Source of the DNA: Hoeflea_A sp040932035
Lineage (GTDB): Bacteria; Pseudomonadota; Alphaproteobacteria; Rhizobiales; Rhizobiaceae
Direction: 5' to 3'
Assembly: GCF_040932035.1 (NCBI RefSeq)
Contig: NZ_JBFRBB010000001.1
Coordinates: forward strand, 434,001-498,000
DNA length: 64,000 nucleotides
Position numbers and translations under genes: made by a program. The notes below the pieces were generated by a model that was not told the DNA's origin, searched no databases, and saw nothing but the letters and a program-made list of their open reading frames with translations. Numbering within the stretch: position 1 is the first letter of the stretch; each line of letters opens with the position of its first letter. Shown here piece by piece: positions 36,501 to 43,860 of this stretch.

Positions 36501-38943
36501 GGTTACCTACAAGAATATTGCTCAAATCACCCGGCCCGGCAATCTGTATTTTGACAATGACTACGGCGGATTTGATCCTTCAAGCGGTGACTATGTCGTG
36601 TTTTTGAATCCGGGTGAAGACACACCTGCACCGTGGTGCAATGTCCTGGCAAATGACCAGTTCGGCAGCATCGTCAGTGAATCCGGACTTGGTTTCACTT
36701 GGGCCGTCAACAGCGGAGAAAACCGTCTGACACCCTGGTCTAACGATCCGGTGGCCGACACGCCCGGTGAAATTGTGTATCTGCGGGACGAGGCAACTGC
36801 CGACTATTGGACAGTCACTCCAAGGCCGCTGGGGCATGACAATGCATGTGAAGTGCGTCACGGTGTTGGCTACACAAGCTGGATGCAGCACAGCCATGCC
36901 TTGGAGCAGGAAATGCTGGCTTTCGTGCCGGCAGGCGACCCTGTAAAAATCATACGCCTGCGCTTGCGAAATCGCGCGGAAAGCCCCCGTAGAGTAACAG
37001 CCACTTACTTTGCCGAATGGTTGCTTGGCTCGCTTGGAAGCATCGCCAAACCTCACGTGACGAGTGAATATGACGCCGCCGGGCATGCCATCTTCGCTAA
37101 CAATGCATGGAGCCCCGAATTCGCTTCCAGGGTGGCCTTCCTTACGGCGTCCGTTCCTCCGCACTCGGTTACGGGCGACCGATATGATTTTCTGGGCCAT
37201 GAAGGTGAACCGTCAAGCCCGGCCGCCATGCGTCACCTGGACCTCGGAGGCAGGTTCACACCCGGTGGAGACACTTGCGCGGCCTATCAGGTTCATCTGG
37301 ATATAGGCGCTGGAGAAATGGCGGAGGTGTACTTCATCCTTGGTCAGGGCGAAGATCTTGAGGAGTCCAGGAAGCTGATCGCGCGTTGGCAGGACCGGGA
37401 TTTCGTAGAAAAGGCATTGGAGGATTTGAAGCAGTCATGGGCGACAAGGCTTGGCTCTGTCCAGGTTGAAACTCCCGACAAGGCATTCAATTTGATGATC
37501 AACCGGTGGCTGCCCTATCAGGCCCTTGCGTCACGGTATTTTGCTCGCGCCGGCTTTTATCAGGCCGGCGGTGCATTCGGCTTTCGGGATCAGTTGCAGG
37601 ATGTGCTGGCTTTTCTTCACGGTGAGCCAAACCGTGTGCGCCAACATATTCTCGATGCTGCGCGTCATCAGTTCGAGGAAGGTGATGCCCTGCACTGGTG
37701 GCACCCGCCCTCGGGGCGTGGCGTTCGAACCCGCTGCTCCGATGACTATCTGTGGTTGCCCTATGTTACGGCACGGTACGTTGAGGCAACCGGTGACAAA
37801 TCTGTGCTTGACGAGAATGTGCCGTTTCTCACCGGCCCGGAATTACGCCCCGATCAGGATGACCACTACGCCCATTTCGACACGGGCGAATCCGACAGCT
37901 TGTACGAGCACTGCATCCGTGCGCTTGAACGCATGATGGCGACGGGCGAACACGGCCTGCCCCTGATCGGAGCAGGTGACTGGAACGACGGAATGGACCG
38001 TGTCGGCTCTGAGGGCAGGGGCGAGAGTATCTGGCTGGCATGGTTCCAGATTGCGATCATCGATAAATTTGCCCCCCTGATCACAAGTTACGGAGACCCG
38101 GACAGGGCAAAAAGGCTGCGCGGCCATGCACGTAGCCTGAAAACCGCGATCCAAAACAACGCCTGGGACGGCGCGTGGTATATTCGCGCATTTGATGATG
38201 CGGGTGAGCCTTGGGGCTCGGACAATATCGACGAATGCCAGATCGACTCCATCGCGCAATCCTGGAGCGTGCTTTCGGGTTCGGCTGCGGACGAGCGGAG
38301 CGTAACAGCGCTGAAATCCGCATTGGGACGATTGATCGATACGAAATACCGTCTGGCCAAACTTCTGGATCCGCCCTTTCACAACACGAGCCGCGACCCT
38401 GGTTACATCAAGGCGTATCCGCCGGGAGTTAGAGAAAACGGTGGTCAATACACACACGCCGCGGCTTGGCTTGGGTTTGCCTTCGCAAAGCTGGGCGACG
38501 GGGATGAAGCCTGGCGCATCTTTGACATCATCAATCCCGTCAGGCGGGCAGACACTAAATCCGGAGCTGACCGATACCGCAGAGAACCTTATGTTCTGCC
38601 GGGTGACGTGAGCGCAATGGCTTCGAATGAAGGTCTCGGCGGCTGGTCGTGGTATACGGGCGCCGCCAGCTGGGCCTGGCAATTGGGCGTTGAGGGAATA
38701 CTCGGCGTGCAGTTGTCAAACGGGGCGCTGAAGATCGATCCGAGCCTGCCTGGAAACTGGAAAGGCGCCCGGGTGACACTGAAAGGGTCAAGGGGCAAGA
38801 TTGTTTTGACGATTGAGGATCCGGACCAGACCGGTCATGGTGTCAAGCAGATCAAGGTTGACGAAAAGATTGTTCGTGGAAAGACCGTACGCTTCCCCGG
38901 AAAGGGCCGGACACGCAAGGTGGATGTGCGTTTGGGCCGGTAA
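30517..38943 (+). CDS. Cyclic beta-1,2-glucan synthase-like protein (GT84/GH94 multidomain, NdvB/ChvB type)
   Basis: A 2808-residue membrane enzyme, the size of NdvB/ChvB (about 2800). An N-terminal soluble part and two hydrophobic segments (about 311-370) precede a processive glycosyltransferase domain with LDADTMLPPG (DxD near 530) and LRLHRWVRGDWQLLPW (QxxRW-like, near 675). More membrane helices follow (about 724-880), then a glycoamylase-like region with YMAHHQGMTIAA (near 1455), and a GH94 phosphorylase-like C-terminus with LIGAGDWNDGMDRVG (near 2485), the site of the GH94 catalytic Asp. It should build and trim a beta-glucan. Start ATG 30517 overlaps the USP stop. Whether it makes cyclic beta-1,2-glucan or another polymer is open. 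Confidence 0.85.
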   Translation: MMMDAVSGSGSELETSARQLAQSLTVLPDNKPSSDIYRHLDSLPAWLDKIRKYSLDPAPSHTRATDWLLDNDYQVLRAIRQVKNGLPESFFRRLTVVETPLERTVPRIFAIACEISSTDGFQLSLQNLVQYMRAFQEVGALSIAELWAFPSALRLANIENLAVAFQRMSDGLAPPFVPDLFDDTSDPPDIVARAIINLSAIHAITWQDFFDQTSLVETVLKGDPADVYSRMDFDTRDAYRKVVEEVAASSTLTEPEVAKQAVELSRAHEGEKQRSHVGFWLIGQGRPELEVQTASRIYLGERIYRAIQSRRQIFYASSLLIMIVLAICVPVFHLFYVDAPAWAWGVGVLLSLLPASVLSVSVVHWAITRLIRPRLLPAFDFSKQIPNEFMTAVAVPVIVSGDTEIQQIVESLETRRLANPDRNLRYVLLTDLPDAAEERVATDQEIERKLAIAVRGLNRRYGDERGGPFYLLHRPRKFNANEGVWMGWERKRGKLEQFNSFVLGAEADDFSICEGAVDDLRNIRFVITLDADTMLPPGTAARLIGTMAHPLNQAVFDKESGHIVSGYSILQPRIEILPSVSSETPFSHLYSGDTAIDIYTHAVSDVYQDLFGTGIFVGKGIYDIAALQRCLENRVPDNAILSHDLFEGLLGRTALVTNIVLYESFPSTYAEYALRLHRWVRGDWQLLPWLARSVRSADGSRIPNPFSILDRWKIIDNLRRSLIPPALLLFFIGGWMILPGSAVVWTILAVAAPGIYLIGEVFSELARVLKRGVFGDIVHRVRENGGRWFLAITFLVNDTLIALDAVSRTLWRLFFSQRHLLEWRAAAHTAAWVSNHNRRAAAWRFMWPSSVISLVIAVDLSLFNSDALAAAAPLLILWFVAPEIAAWTGKTRQIRRERLDESQSRFLMQVARRTWHYFEVFAGPQDNWLPPDNFQEAARIETAHRTSPTNIGLYLVSALSARDFGFIGTEDFASRCRHVLETLGRMDTYRGHLLNWYDTRNLQPLEPRYVSTVDSGNLAVCLLALKQSCIEIVQEPVIDRRSWDGLECDFSLLHEAVQQLSSWNAANSEKFAEAIREHIHMARQSPEAWFPALDDLDRFWPQFEQVVGDAIKTAAAPTPELLDDIHTWLERFDHHLRTLRRNLDAYLPWLEKLREPPTAYAELAGKLGAGLGMSMPLTEAGARRTHCLEMIDEAAGKVQPDNAAADWLRELRHSVEQGLQRQDLLQSSLDEIAKTADEIAFGMNFSFLYNSEVRLFRIGYNLSSGQMDPSHYDLLATEARLASFFAIAKHDAPIEHWFFLGRPITRLRGKPSILSWNGSMFEYLMPPLFLPGKRDTLLGESESTAVEYQRNYAKERGVPWGISESAFGVTDADGNYQYRAFGAPGLGIRRGLTEDLVVSPYASALALCVWPNAAVQNLQHLRQLGALGAYGFFDALDYSPDRAPEKKGFVPVRTYMAHHQGMTIAAIANVLNADILIERVLREKQLRAIEHLLQEKIPWNLSIEQGRIDEEWNPDEQIKQLSGPVSWIPSSSATIPQMHHIGNGRMSMKISEAGGGGLNWNGMALTRWLPDPTRDRYGYWIYMRDVERDLYWSIGRRPAGDEGSEERVIFHQHMVEMLRRAFGVTVRMEITVAPSDDVEIRHMTVTNEESVERVIEFTSYAEVVLSSPQEDERHPAFSKLFVGSTFLAERSGLLFERRPRRPESDYPVLLHALVSDGAGIEVVSYESDREQFVGRNTSMRRPHGLVNGLSRSTGWTLDPVMSLQVRLRLKPLETRTFSFVTIAGKTREAVLEIANRYHTHDFTWVFEDASREYSREIGRLEIAPQKLPELQALSSLLVQACSALRNVPQTISANCQGQPDLWRFGISGDLPILLVRIGEEEDASLLDELVRAQQLWRRGGLKVDIVVLRTGDAGYEEPVRERIVSILRDAHAYGFLGRTGGIHILSASHMEQQSRNAIEAAAYVVVDQEKQALERALDSVLEQRAPPPLFDPPVPVTYKNIAQITRPGNLYFDNDYGGFDPSSGDYVVFLNPGEDTPAPWCNVLANDQFGSIVSESGLGFTWAVNSGENRLTPWSNDPVADTPGEIVYLRDEATADYWTVTPRPLGHDNACEVRHGVGYTSWMQHSHALEQEMLAFVPAGDPVKIIRLRLRNRAESPRRVTATYFAEWLLGSLGSIAKPHVTSEYDAAGHAIFANNAWSPEFASRVAFLTASVPPHSVTGDRYDFLGHEGEPSSPAAMRHLDLGGRFTPGGDTCAAYQVHLDIGAGEMAEVYFILGQGEDLEESRKLIARWQDRDFVEKALEDLKQSWATRLGSVQVETPDKAFNLMINRWLPYQALASRYFARAGFYQAGGAFGFRDQLQDVLAFLHGEPNRVRQHILDAARHQFEEGDALHWWHPPSGRGVRTRCSDDYLWLPYVTARYVEATGDKSVLDENVPFLTGPELRPDQDDHYAHFDTGESDSLYEHCIRALERMMATGEHGLPLIGAGDWNDGMDRVGSEGRGESIWLAWFQIAIIDKFAPLITSYGDPDRAKRLRGHARSLKTAIQNNAWDGAWYIRAFDDAGEPWGSDNIDECQIDSIAQSWSVLSGSAADERSVTALKSALGRLIDTKYRLAKLLDPPFHNTSRDPGYIKAYPPGVRENGGQYTHAAAWLGFAFAKLGDGDEAWRIFDIINPVRRADTKSGADRYRREPYVLPGDVSAMASNEGLGGWSWYTGAASWAWQLGVEGILGVQLSNGALKIDPSLPGNWKGARVTLKGSRGKIVLTIEDPDQTGHGVKQIKVDEKIVRGKTVRFPGKGRTRKVDVRLGR

Positions 38944-38947
38944 ACAA

Positions 38948-38961
38948 GCATTCGTGAATGC
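38948..38961. terminator. Short palindrome after the glucan-synthase-like gene
   Basis: GCATTC/GAATGC with a 2-nt centre lies 5 bp after the stop, between convergent genes. Weak as a terminator. Confidence 0.3.
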
Positions 38962-39079
38962 GGGTTCGGATCAGTTCTCAATGACACGGCGTCGTTCTTC
39001 AAATTCGTCCGTGTGCAATTCACTGCACGCTCTACGTGCTTCTTTGGTTTGCGCCGATGCGGTTCGAAATGAATTCTGA

Positions 39080-39898
39080 CTACTCAACATCCATGCTTCG
39101 GCTAAGCAGATAGAAGTCTTCATCAACTTCATAGACGGTACCGTCAGGCAGCTCATGCCAGTTTTCCGAGGTAATCGGTTCCGAGGCTATCTCGACGCCA
39201 CGATAGATCTTGTCCGTTTCGTGGTGGACGTGCGGTTTGCCGCAAATGTCGCAGTCAAAGACCTGCTCGCGCTCGAGATGCCACAGCGTTCTTCCGAATC
39301 TGGAACCGACAAGCCTCCGACCATCCGTCAAAACAATATTGAGGCCGATCGGTGCGGCCCGGTCGATTTCTTTGCTCCACCTGATAATCTGTGAAAGACC
39401 GCGGGAGACAAGATCAAGGATCGGCTCATCAGGGCGATGCCGCCACAACGACAGCAGATACAAAAAAATATGTTCGCTGTCGGTCGTCCCGCGGATCTCG
39501 TTGCGGTAAAAGGGATCAATTGCGGGCAGCATCAGTTCGCGAACTTCGGAGAAATTTGGAATTGTGCCGTTATGCGCAAAAATCCATGAGCCGTTGTGGA
39601 ACGGGTGGGTGTTTTCAATTGCCGGTTCTCCGACCGTTGCACGGCGGACATGCGCAATGACGGTCCCGGCATAAATCCGCGCCGCTTTCTTCTTGAAATG
39701 CTCCCCGTGGTAGGCTGCCCAGGTCTGTTTTTCCACAATGGGCGTCCCGTCAGGATAATCGGCAACGCCCCAGCCATGTCCGTGGACCAGACCTTCCCCG
39801 TCGCCACGACTCTGCTCCATCAGCGCGTTCTGGGCGTGAACCAGGCTGCATTCCACCCGTGTCGGCTCGTTGGCCCTGAAAGCGTACAGGCGACACAT
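39080..39898 (-). CDS. Class II glutamine amidotransferase (YafJ/EgtC-like)
   Basis: A 272-residue Ntn-hydrolase whose start MCRLYAFRAN places Cys2 as the nucleophile after methionine removal. The glutamine-binding pattern is present: GWGVADYPDGTPIVEKQTW, AHVRRATVG, ENTHPFHNGSWIFAHNGTI, and TTDSEHIFLYLL. It would release ammonia from glutamine or hydrolyse a gamma-glutamyl amide. GGGAG lies before ATG 39898. A CPxC-like pair (CDICGKPH) appears in the C-terminal part. It is divergent from an ATP-grasp gene with a shared one-mismatch FixK box, suggesting they work in one pathway; the substrate is unknown. Confidence 0.87.
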   Translation of the reverse strand: MCRLYAFRANEPTRVECSLVHAQNALMEQSRGDGEGLVHGHGWGVADYPDGTPIVEKQTWAAYHGEHFKKKAARIYAGTVIAHVRRATVGEPAIENTHPFHNGSWIFAHNGTIPNFSEVRELMLPAIDPFYRNEIRGTTDSEHIFLYLLSLWRHRPDEPILDLVSRGLSQIIRWSKEIDRAAPIGLNIVLTDGRRLVGSRFGRTLWHLEREQVFDCDICGKPHVHHETDKIYRGVEIASEPITSENWHELPDGTVYEVDEDFYLLSRSMDVE

Positions 39899-39948
39899 CC
39901 GCGATCTCCCTTCTGCCGGCAAAATAGACGGAGTTGGCAGTAGGGGAA

Positions 39949-39962
39949 CTGACCAAGATCAA
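39949..39962. promoter_or_regulatory. FNR/FixK box, one-mismatch (divergent promoter)
   Basis: CTGACCAAGATCAA (on the minus strand TTGATCTTGGTCAG) differs at one position of the palindrome. It lies 50 bp from the amidotransferase start and 88 bp from the ATP-grasp start. Confidence 0.6.
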
Positions 39963-40050
39963 AACGGCAAATTCCGGCCGGGATAAATTTCCTCACATAC
40001 GTGGCTGTTGGCAGCAATGCCGGGGAGGCCTCGCAATCTAGGTTCGGATT

Positions 40051-41568
40051 TTGAGCAAATCAAAAAACAGCATTCAAGTTGAGACGAGCCGGGGGAGCAA
40101 TGGAATCCCTTTTGTATCGCGGCGCAACCCTTTGCTGCCGCAGGCAGCAAGACAGCGCGTTGAAAAAATTGCCGGACAGGTTCTGCGCCGTGAACCGGGA
40201 TTATCAAGAGCCGATTATTTCGGCCCGAATGTCCGCGTTGGAATGGGTGCTGCGCCCCACATCCTCATTGGTGACAAAAGTGAAATCAGGCTGCTAGCGC
40301 CGGCGGGACAGGACCCGCTTGAATATCGCATTGCTCTTCTTGCCCGGGACGGCGACCTTGTCGTTCTGGCTGCGGAACGTAATCGTGCCTACGAAGGCTA
40401 TCTTCGAGACCTCCTGGAACTGAATGATTTGAATGTCTTGAGGATTCCTCCACCGGAATCGGGATTGCCGAGGCCTTCGGCTTACCGTTGCCTTGAAGAC
40501 AATGCCATATTCAATCGTCTGCTTGATATCGTCCGGCAGGATGACTGCGTTACGCTGCTTTCCTTTATATCGACAGGGTTGGTCTGGAAGCTTGCAAAGC
40601 GATTGAGCGACAGATCGGGCAGGACTGTCCTTGTTGCCGGTCCGCCCCCCAATCTGACGCAGCGCGTGAACGACAAGCTTTGGTTTGCGGAAATCGTCAA
40701 GACCGTACTCGGTGCCAGCGCGACGCCCCCGGTCTATTCCGCGTTCGGTCCTGCCGCGCTTGTCGGGCGCGTACGAAAGCTCGCAAAAAAATGGGAGAAG
40801 CTGGTCATCAAGGTGCCGGACAGCGCCGGATCGGCAGGGAATTTCCCCTTGTATACAGACACGATAAAGGATTTGAGTGCCAAAGACCTCTATCGCTATC
40901 TTTTTGATACTGTTTCCGAAATTCATCAGCAAGATGCCTATCCGCTGATGGTCGAAGTCTGGGACTGCAATGTTCTCGCCAGTCCCTCAGTGCAGCTCTG
41001 GATTCCCGATAAAGAGGACGGAGATCCCGTAATTGAAGGCATATACGATCAAACCACAGCGGGCCCCGGGGGCAAATTCGTTGGAGCAACATCGGCGCGC
41101 CTCGATCCGGAGCATGACAAGCAAGTGTGCGCGGAGGCTTTGACACTGGGTCTCCTGTTTCAGAATCTCGGCTATTTCGGCAGATGCAGCTTCGATGCCG
41201 TGCTTGCCGGGGTCGACAGGGAATCAGCGCAACTGCATTGGATCGAATGCAATGGGCGCTGGGGCGGCGTTTCTCTGCCCATGACGTTCTTGAACCGCAT
41301 CTTCTCGGTGGAAACGATGCCGGATTATGTGATCTGGCAGCATTCCGATCTCGATTTTCCGGCCATGCCCTTCACCGAAGCTCTCACCCGGCTTGACAGC
41401 GGGCTCTACAAGGCGGGAAGCGATCCCGAAGGAATAATATTCACGTCGCCAACAGGTATCGAAACAGGAACCGGACTGCAGATGATTGCACTTGGCTGGA
41501 ATGAAAAGGAAGCCATGAATTTGGCGAACAGGGCATATCGTTGCCTAACCGACTCCTCTGAAAGATAA
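40051..41568 (+). CDS. ATP-grasp family ligase (pre-ATP-grasp type), substrate unknown
   Basis: A 505-residue protein. The N-terminal third looks like a Rossmann-type pre-ATP-grasp domain. The middle carries LVIKVPDSAGSAGNF, resembling the ATP-binding lysine and glycine loop of ATP-grasp folds. The C-terminus has QLHWIECNGRWGGVSLPMTFLNRI, the E-x-N-x-R-x-G-G metal/ATP site. ATP-grasp enzymes join a carboxylate to an amine or thiol. No close named relative is recognised. TTG 40051 is the only start near the frame opening; the ribosome site is weak, so the start is uncertain. Divergent to the amidotransferase gene. Confidence 0.72.
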   Translation: MSKSKNSIQVETSRGSNGIPFVSRRNPLLPQAARQRVEKIAGQVLRREPGLSRADYFGPNVRVGMGAAPHILIGDKSEIRLLAPAGQDPLEYRIALLARDGDLVVLAAERNRAYEGYLRDLLELNDLNVLRIPPPESGLPRPSAYRCLEDNAIFNRLLDIVRQDDCVTLLSFISTGLVWKLAKRLSDRSGRTVLVAGPPPNLTQRVNDKLWFAEIVKTVLGASATPPVYSAFGPAALVGRVRKLAKKWEKLVIKVPDSAGSAGNFPLYTDTIKDLSAKDLYRYLFDTVSEIHQQDAYPLMVEVWDCNVLASPSVQLWIPDKEDGDPVIEGIYDQTTAGPGGKFVGATSARLDPEHDKQVCAEALTLGLLFQNLGYFGRCSFDAVLAGVDRESAQLHWIECNGRWGGVSLPMTFLNRIFSVETMPDYVIWQHSDLDFPAMPFTEALTRLDSGLYKAGSDPEGIIFTSPTGIETGTGLQMIALGWNEKEAMNLANRAYRCLTDSSER

Positions 41569-41592
41569 TCACCGAAAGTGGGCGAGACGACC

Positions 41593-43431
41593 TCAGGAAG
41601 AAACCGGTTGTTCGGCATGTCCCGTTTGATCCGCACCCAAGAGCGCCGGAAACTCGTCCGGTGTGATCGTCTCTCTTTCAAGCAGCATTTTAGCCCCGCT
41701 TTCCAGGTCTTGCCGCCGATCTTCGAGGATTTTGGTGGCTTTTTTGTAGGCCGCAGCGATGAGTTCGCGTACGGCAAGATCGACCTCGCGGGCTGTGGCC
41801 TCTGAATAGTCCTTCGGGCGCACATCAAGCAGGTTCTCACCGAGAAACCGGGACTGCTGCTGCTCGAGAACGGCCTGGCCGAGACTTTCAGACATGCCAA
41901 ATCGGGTTACGATCTGACGCGCAACATCTGTGACCTTCGCGAGATCGTCGGCGGCGCCGGTTGAAATTTCGCCGAAAACGAGTGCCTCTGCCGCCCGGCC
42001 CGCCAGCAGGACGGTCATGCGGTTCATCAGTTCGTCCGTGGTTATCAGGAAACGATCCTCGGTCGGTCTTTGCATTGTATAACCAAGTGCACCAATCGAA
42101 CGGGGAATGATCGACACCTTGTGTACCGGGTCGCTGCCCGGCAATGACGCTGCCGCAAGTGCATGGCCCATCTCATGATAGGCCACGCGGCGGCGTTCGT
42201 CCGGATTGAGCAGGCGTGTGCGCTGCTCTGAGCCTGCAAGGATGCGCTCCACCGCACTGGTGAAATCTTCCAGTCTGACGTAATCGCCGCTTCGTCTCGT
42301 TGCATGGATGGCTGCTTCGTTGACGAGGTTGGCGAGGTCGGCCCCCGTGAATCCCGGCGTTAAACCGGCGATTTTGTCGATTTCCAGGTCTTTTGCCGCT
42401 TTGACCTTTTTGAGGTGTACCCTGAGAATGGCTTCACGGCCGATCCGGTCCGGCCTGTCGACCACGACCTGCCTGTCGAAACGTCCTGCGCGAAGCAGTG
42501 CCGGGTCGAGGATCTCGGGACGGTTGGTGGCCGCCAGAAGAACGATGCCGGAGCGGGGATCGAAACCATCAAGCTCAGCCAGAAGCTGATTGAGTGTCTG
42601 CTCCTTTTCGTCACCGCCGCCGCCAATATTTCCCAATGGCGAACGTGCCCGCCCGAGCGCATCCAGTTCGTCGATAAAAATGATGCATGGGGCCGCCTTG
42701 CGTGCCTGGTCGAAAAGGTCGCGCACACGCGCAGCGCCAACGCCGACAAACATTTCAACAAATTCGGATCCCGATATCGAGAAAAAGACAACGCCGGCCT
42801 CACCGGCCACCGCGCGCGCCAGTAGTGTCTTACCGGTGCCGGGTGGACCGACCAGCAACACGCCCTTGGGCACGCGGGCGCCCAGCCGCTCATATTTGTC
42901 CCGATCCTTGAGGAATGAAACGATTTCCTGCAGTTCCATTTTTGCCTGATCCACACCGGCAACATCATCGAAATTCACGCCGGTTTCGGTTTCGACATAC
43001 ACTTTTGCTTTCGACTGGCCGATGTTCATAAGGCCGCCCATCCCCTGCCGTTCCGCGATGCGGCGGAACAGAAAGAACCACAGGCCAAGGAAAAACAGCA
43101 TCGGCAGGACCCATGACAGAAGGTTACTCAACCAGGTTTCGTCCGACGCGCCGGAATATTTCACGCCGGCTTGCTCGAGAACCTCACCAATGTCGCTGCC
43201 GACGCGGTTGGTAATGAAGAACCGCTTCCCGTCGCGCGGGATTTTAAACTCTCCCTTAATTTGTGACTCGGAGACGACGACATTTGTTATTTGCTCCTGG
43301 GTCAGCAAGTCGCGGAATTCACTGTAGGGTATGCGCGTGGTCTCTTGTGCGCCGATCCAAAGCTGGAACAACATGACAGCGGCGAGCGCAACAAGGATGT
43401 AGCCGAGATTCAATTGACGTTGTTTGTTCAT
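41593..43431 (-). CDS. ftsH: ATP-dependent zinc metalloprotease FtsH (accessory copy)
   Basis: A 612-residue membrane-anchored AAA protease. Helix 1 is at residues 9-27, a periplasmic domain follows, helix 2 is at about 106-125, then the AAA domain with GPPGTGKT (about 194), FIDELDALGRAR, the second region of homology (ATNRPEILDPALLRAGRFDR), and the zinc site HEMGH (about 418). It degrades misfolded membrane and some soluble proteins. ATG 43431 has GGAGG 10 bp upstream; the in-frame ATG at 43440 is only 1 bp from it. The FixK box 73 bp upstream marks this as an oxygen-responsive extra copy; a housekeeping ftsH is expected elsewhere. Confidence 0.92.
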   Translation of the reverse strand: MNKQRQLNLGYILVALAAVMLFQLWIGAQETTRIPYSEFRDLLTQEQITNVVVSESQIKGEFKIPRDGKRFFITNRVGSDIGEVLEQAGVKYSGASDETWLSNLLSWVLPMLFFLGLWFFLFRRIAERQGMGGLMNIGQSKAKVYVETETGVNFDDVAGVDQAKMELQEIVSFLKDRDKYERLGARVPKGVLLVGPPGTGKTLLARAVAGEAGVVFFSISGSEFVEMFVGVGAARVRDLFDQARKAAPCIIFIDELDALGRARSPLGNIGGGGDEKEQTLNQLLAELDGFDPRSGIVLLAATNRPEILDPALLRAGRFDRQVVVDRPDRIGREAILRVHLKKVKAAKDLEIDKIAGLTPGFTGADLANLVNEAAIHATRRSGDYVRLEDFTSAVERILAGSEQRTRLLNPDERRRVAYHEMGHALAAASLPGSDPVHKVSIIPRSIGALGYTMQRPTEDRFLITTDELMNRMTVLLAGRAAEALVFGEISTGAADDLAKVTDVARQIVTRFGMSESLGQAVLEQQQSRFLGENLLDVRPKDYSEATAREVDLAVRELIAAAYKKATKILEDRRQDLESGAKMLLERETITPDEFPALLGADQTGHAEQPVSS

Positions 43432-43503
43432 CGCGTGCATGCCTCCAGTATCCGTCGGGTGCGGTCGATCTGCATATGCTTGCATCGACCGGGCGAGACT
43501 TTA

Positions 43504-43517
43504 TTGACCCGGATCAA
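43504..43517. promoter_or_regulatory. FNR/FixK box
   Basis: TTGACCCGGATCAA, strict match, 73 bp upstream of ftsH on the minus strand. Confidence 0.75.
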
Positions 43518-43584
43518 GATATTCGATGCCTCAGGCGCCCTATTACGTTGTGAAATTTGAGTTTTCTCATACGTTCACTATATG

Positions 43585-43604
43585 TTCAGTATGGTCATAC
43601 TGAA
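43585..43604. promoter_or_regulatory. Perfect 9-bp palindrome over a start codon (possible operator)
   Basis: TTCAGTATG (43585-43593) and CATACTGAA (43596-43604) are perfect inverted arms around GT and include the ATG of the small zinc-ribbon gene. Related half-sites (CATAC, TTCACTATATG) lie just upstream at 43569-43584. It could bind a repressor or form an mRNA hairpin that hides the start. Confidence 0.5.
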
Positions 43605-43755
43605 GAAAAAGGATGCCGAAGACACAATTATCCATGACAATGCTGAGCGAAAGCCTCGCCGTTGTCTATTGTGCGGGCGCAAGTTTGACAGCTTCGGGCC
43701 GGGCAATCGCGTTTGCAAGAAATGTAAATCGACGACCGCGTGGCGCAGCGGCTAG
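43591..43755 (+). CDS. Small zinc-ribbon protein (54 aa)
   Basis: ATG 43591 opens a 54-codon frame to TAG at 43755 that was too short for automatic listing. The sequence has a basic N-terminus (MVILKKKDAEDTIIHDNAERKPRR) and a four-cysteine ribbon: CLLCGRKFDSFGPGNRVCKKC, followed by KSTTAWRSG. The two C-x-x-C pairs 14 residues apart would hold one zinc. Similar tiny ribbon proteins occur in alphaproteobacteria, but I know no assigned function. An in-frame ATG at 43582 is an alternative start. It is followed 46 bp later by the FixK box of the Lon-like gene. Confidence 0.7.
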   Translation: MVILKKKDAEDTIIHDNAERKPRRCLLCGRKFDSFGPGNRVCKKCKSTTAWRSG

Positions 43756-43801
43756 GAACGTCCGCGTTCTGAAACGCCTTGGTCATTTCATGCTGCCGCG
43801 A

Positions 43802-43815
43802 TTGATATGGCTCAA
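43802..43815. promoter_or_regulatory. FNR/FixK box, one-mismatch
   Basis: TTGATATGGCTCAA keeps TTGA-N6-TCAA. It lies 45 bp before the preferred start of the Lon-like protease, so earlier in-frame starts overlapping the box are unlikely. Confidence 0.6.
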
Positions 43816-43860
43816 TTCCGGGGGCCTGTGAACCTGCGATGGTTGCTCATCGTTCATGAG

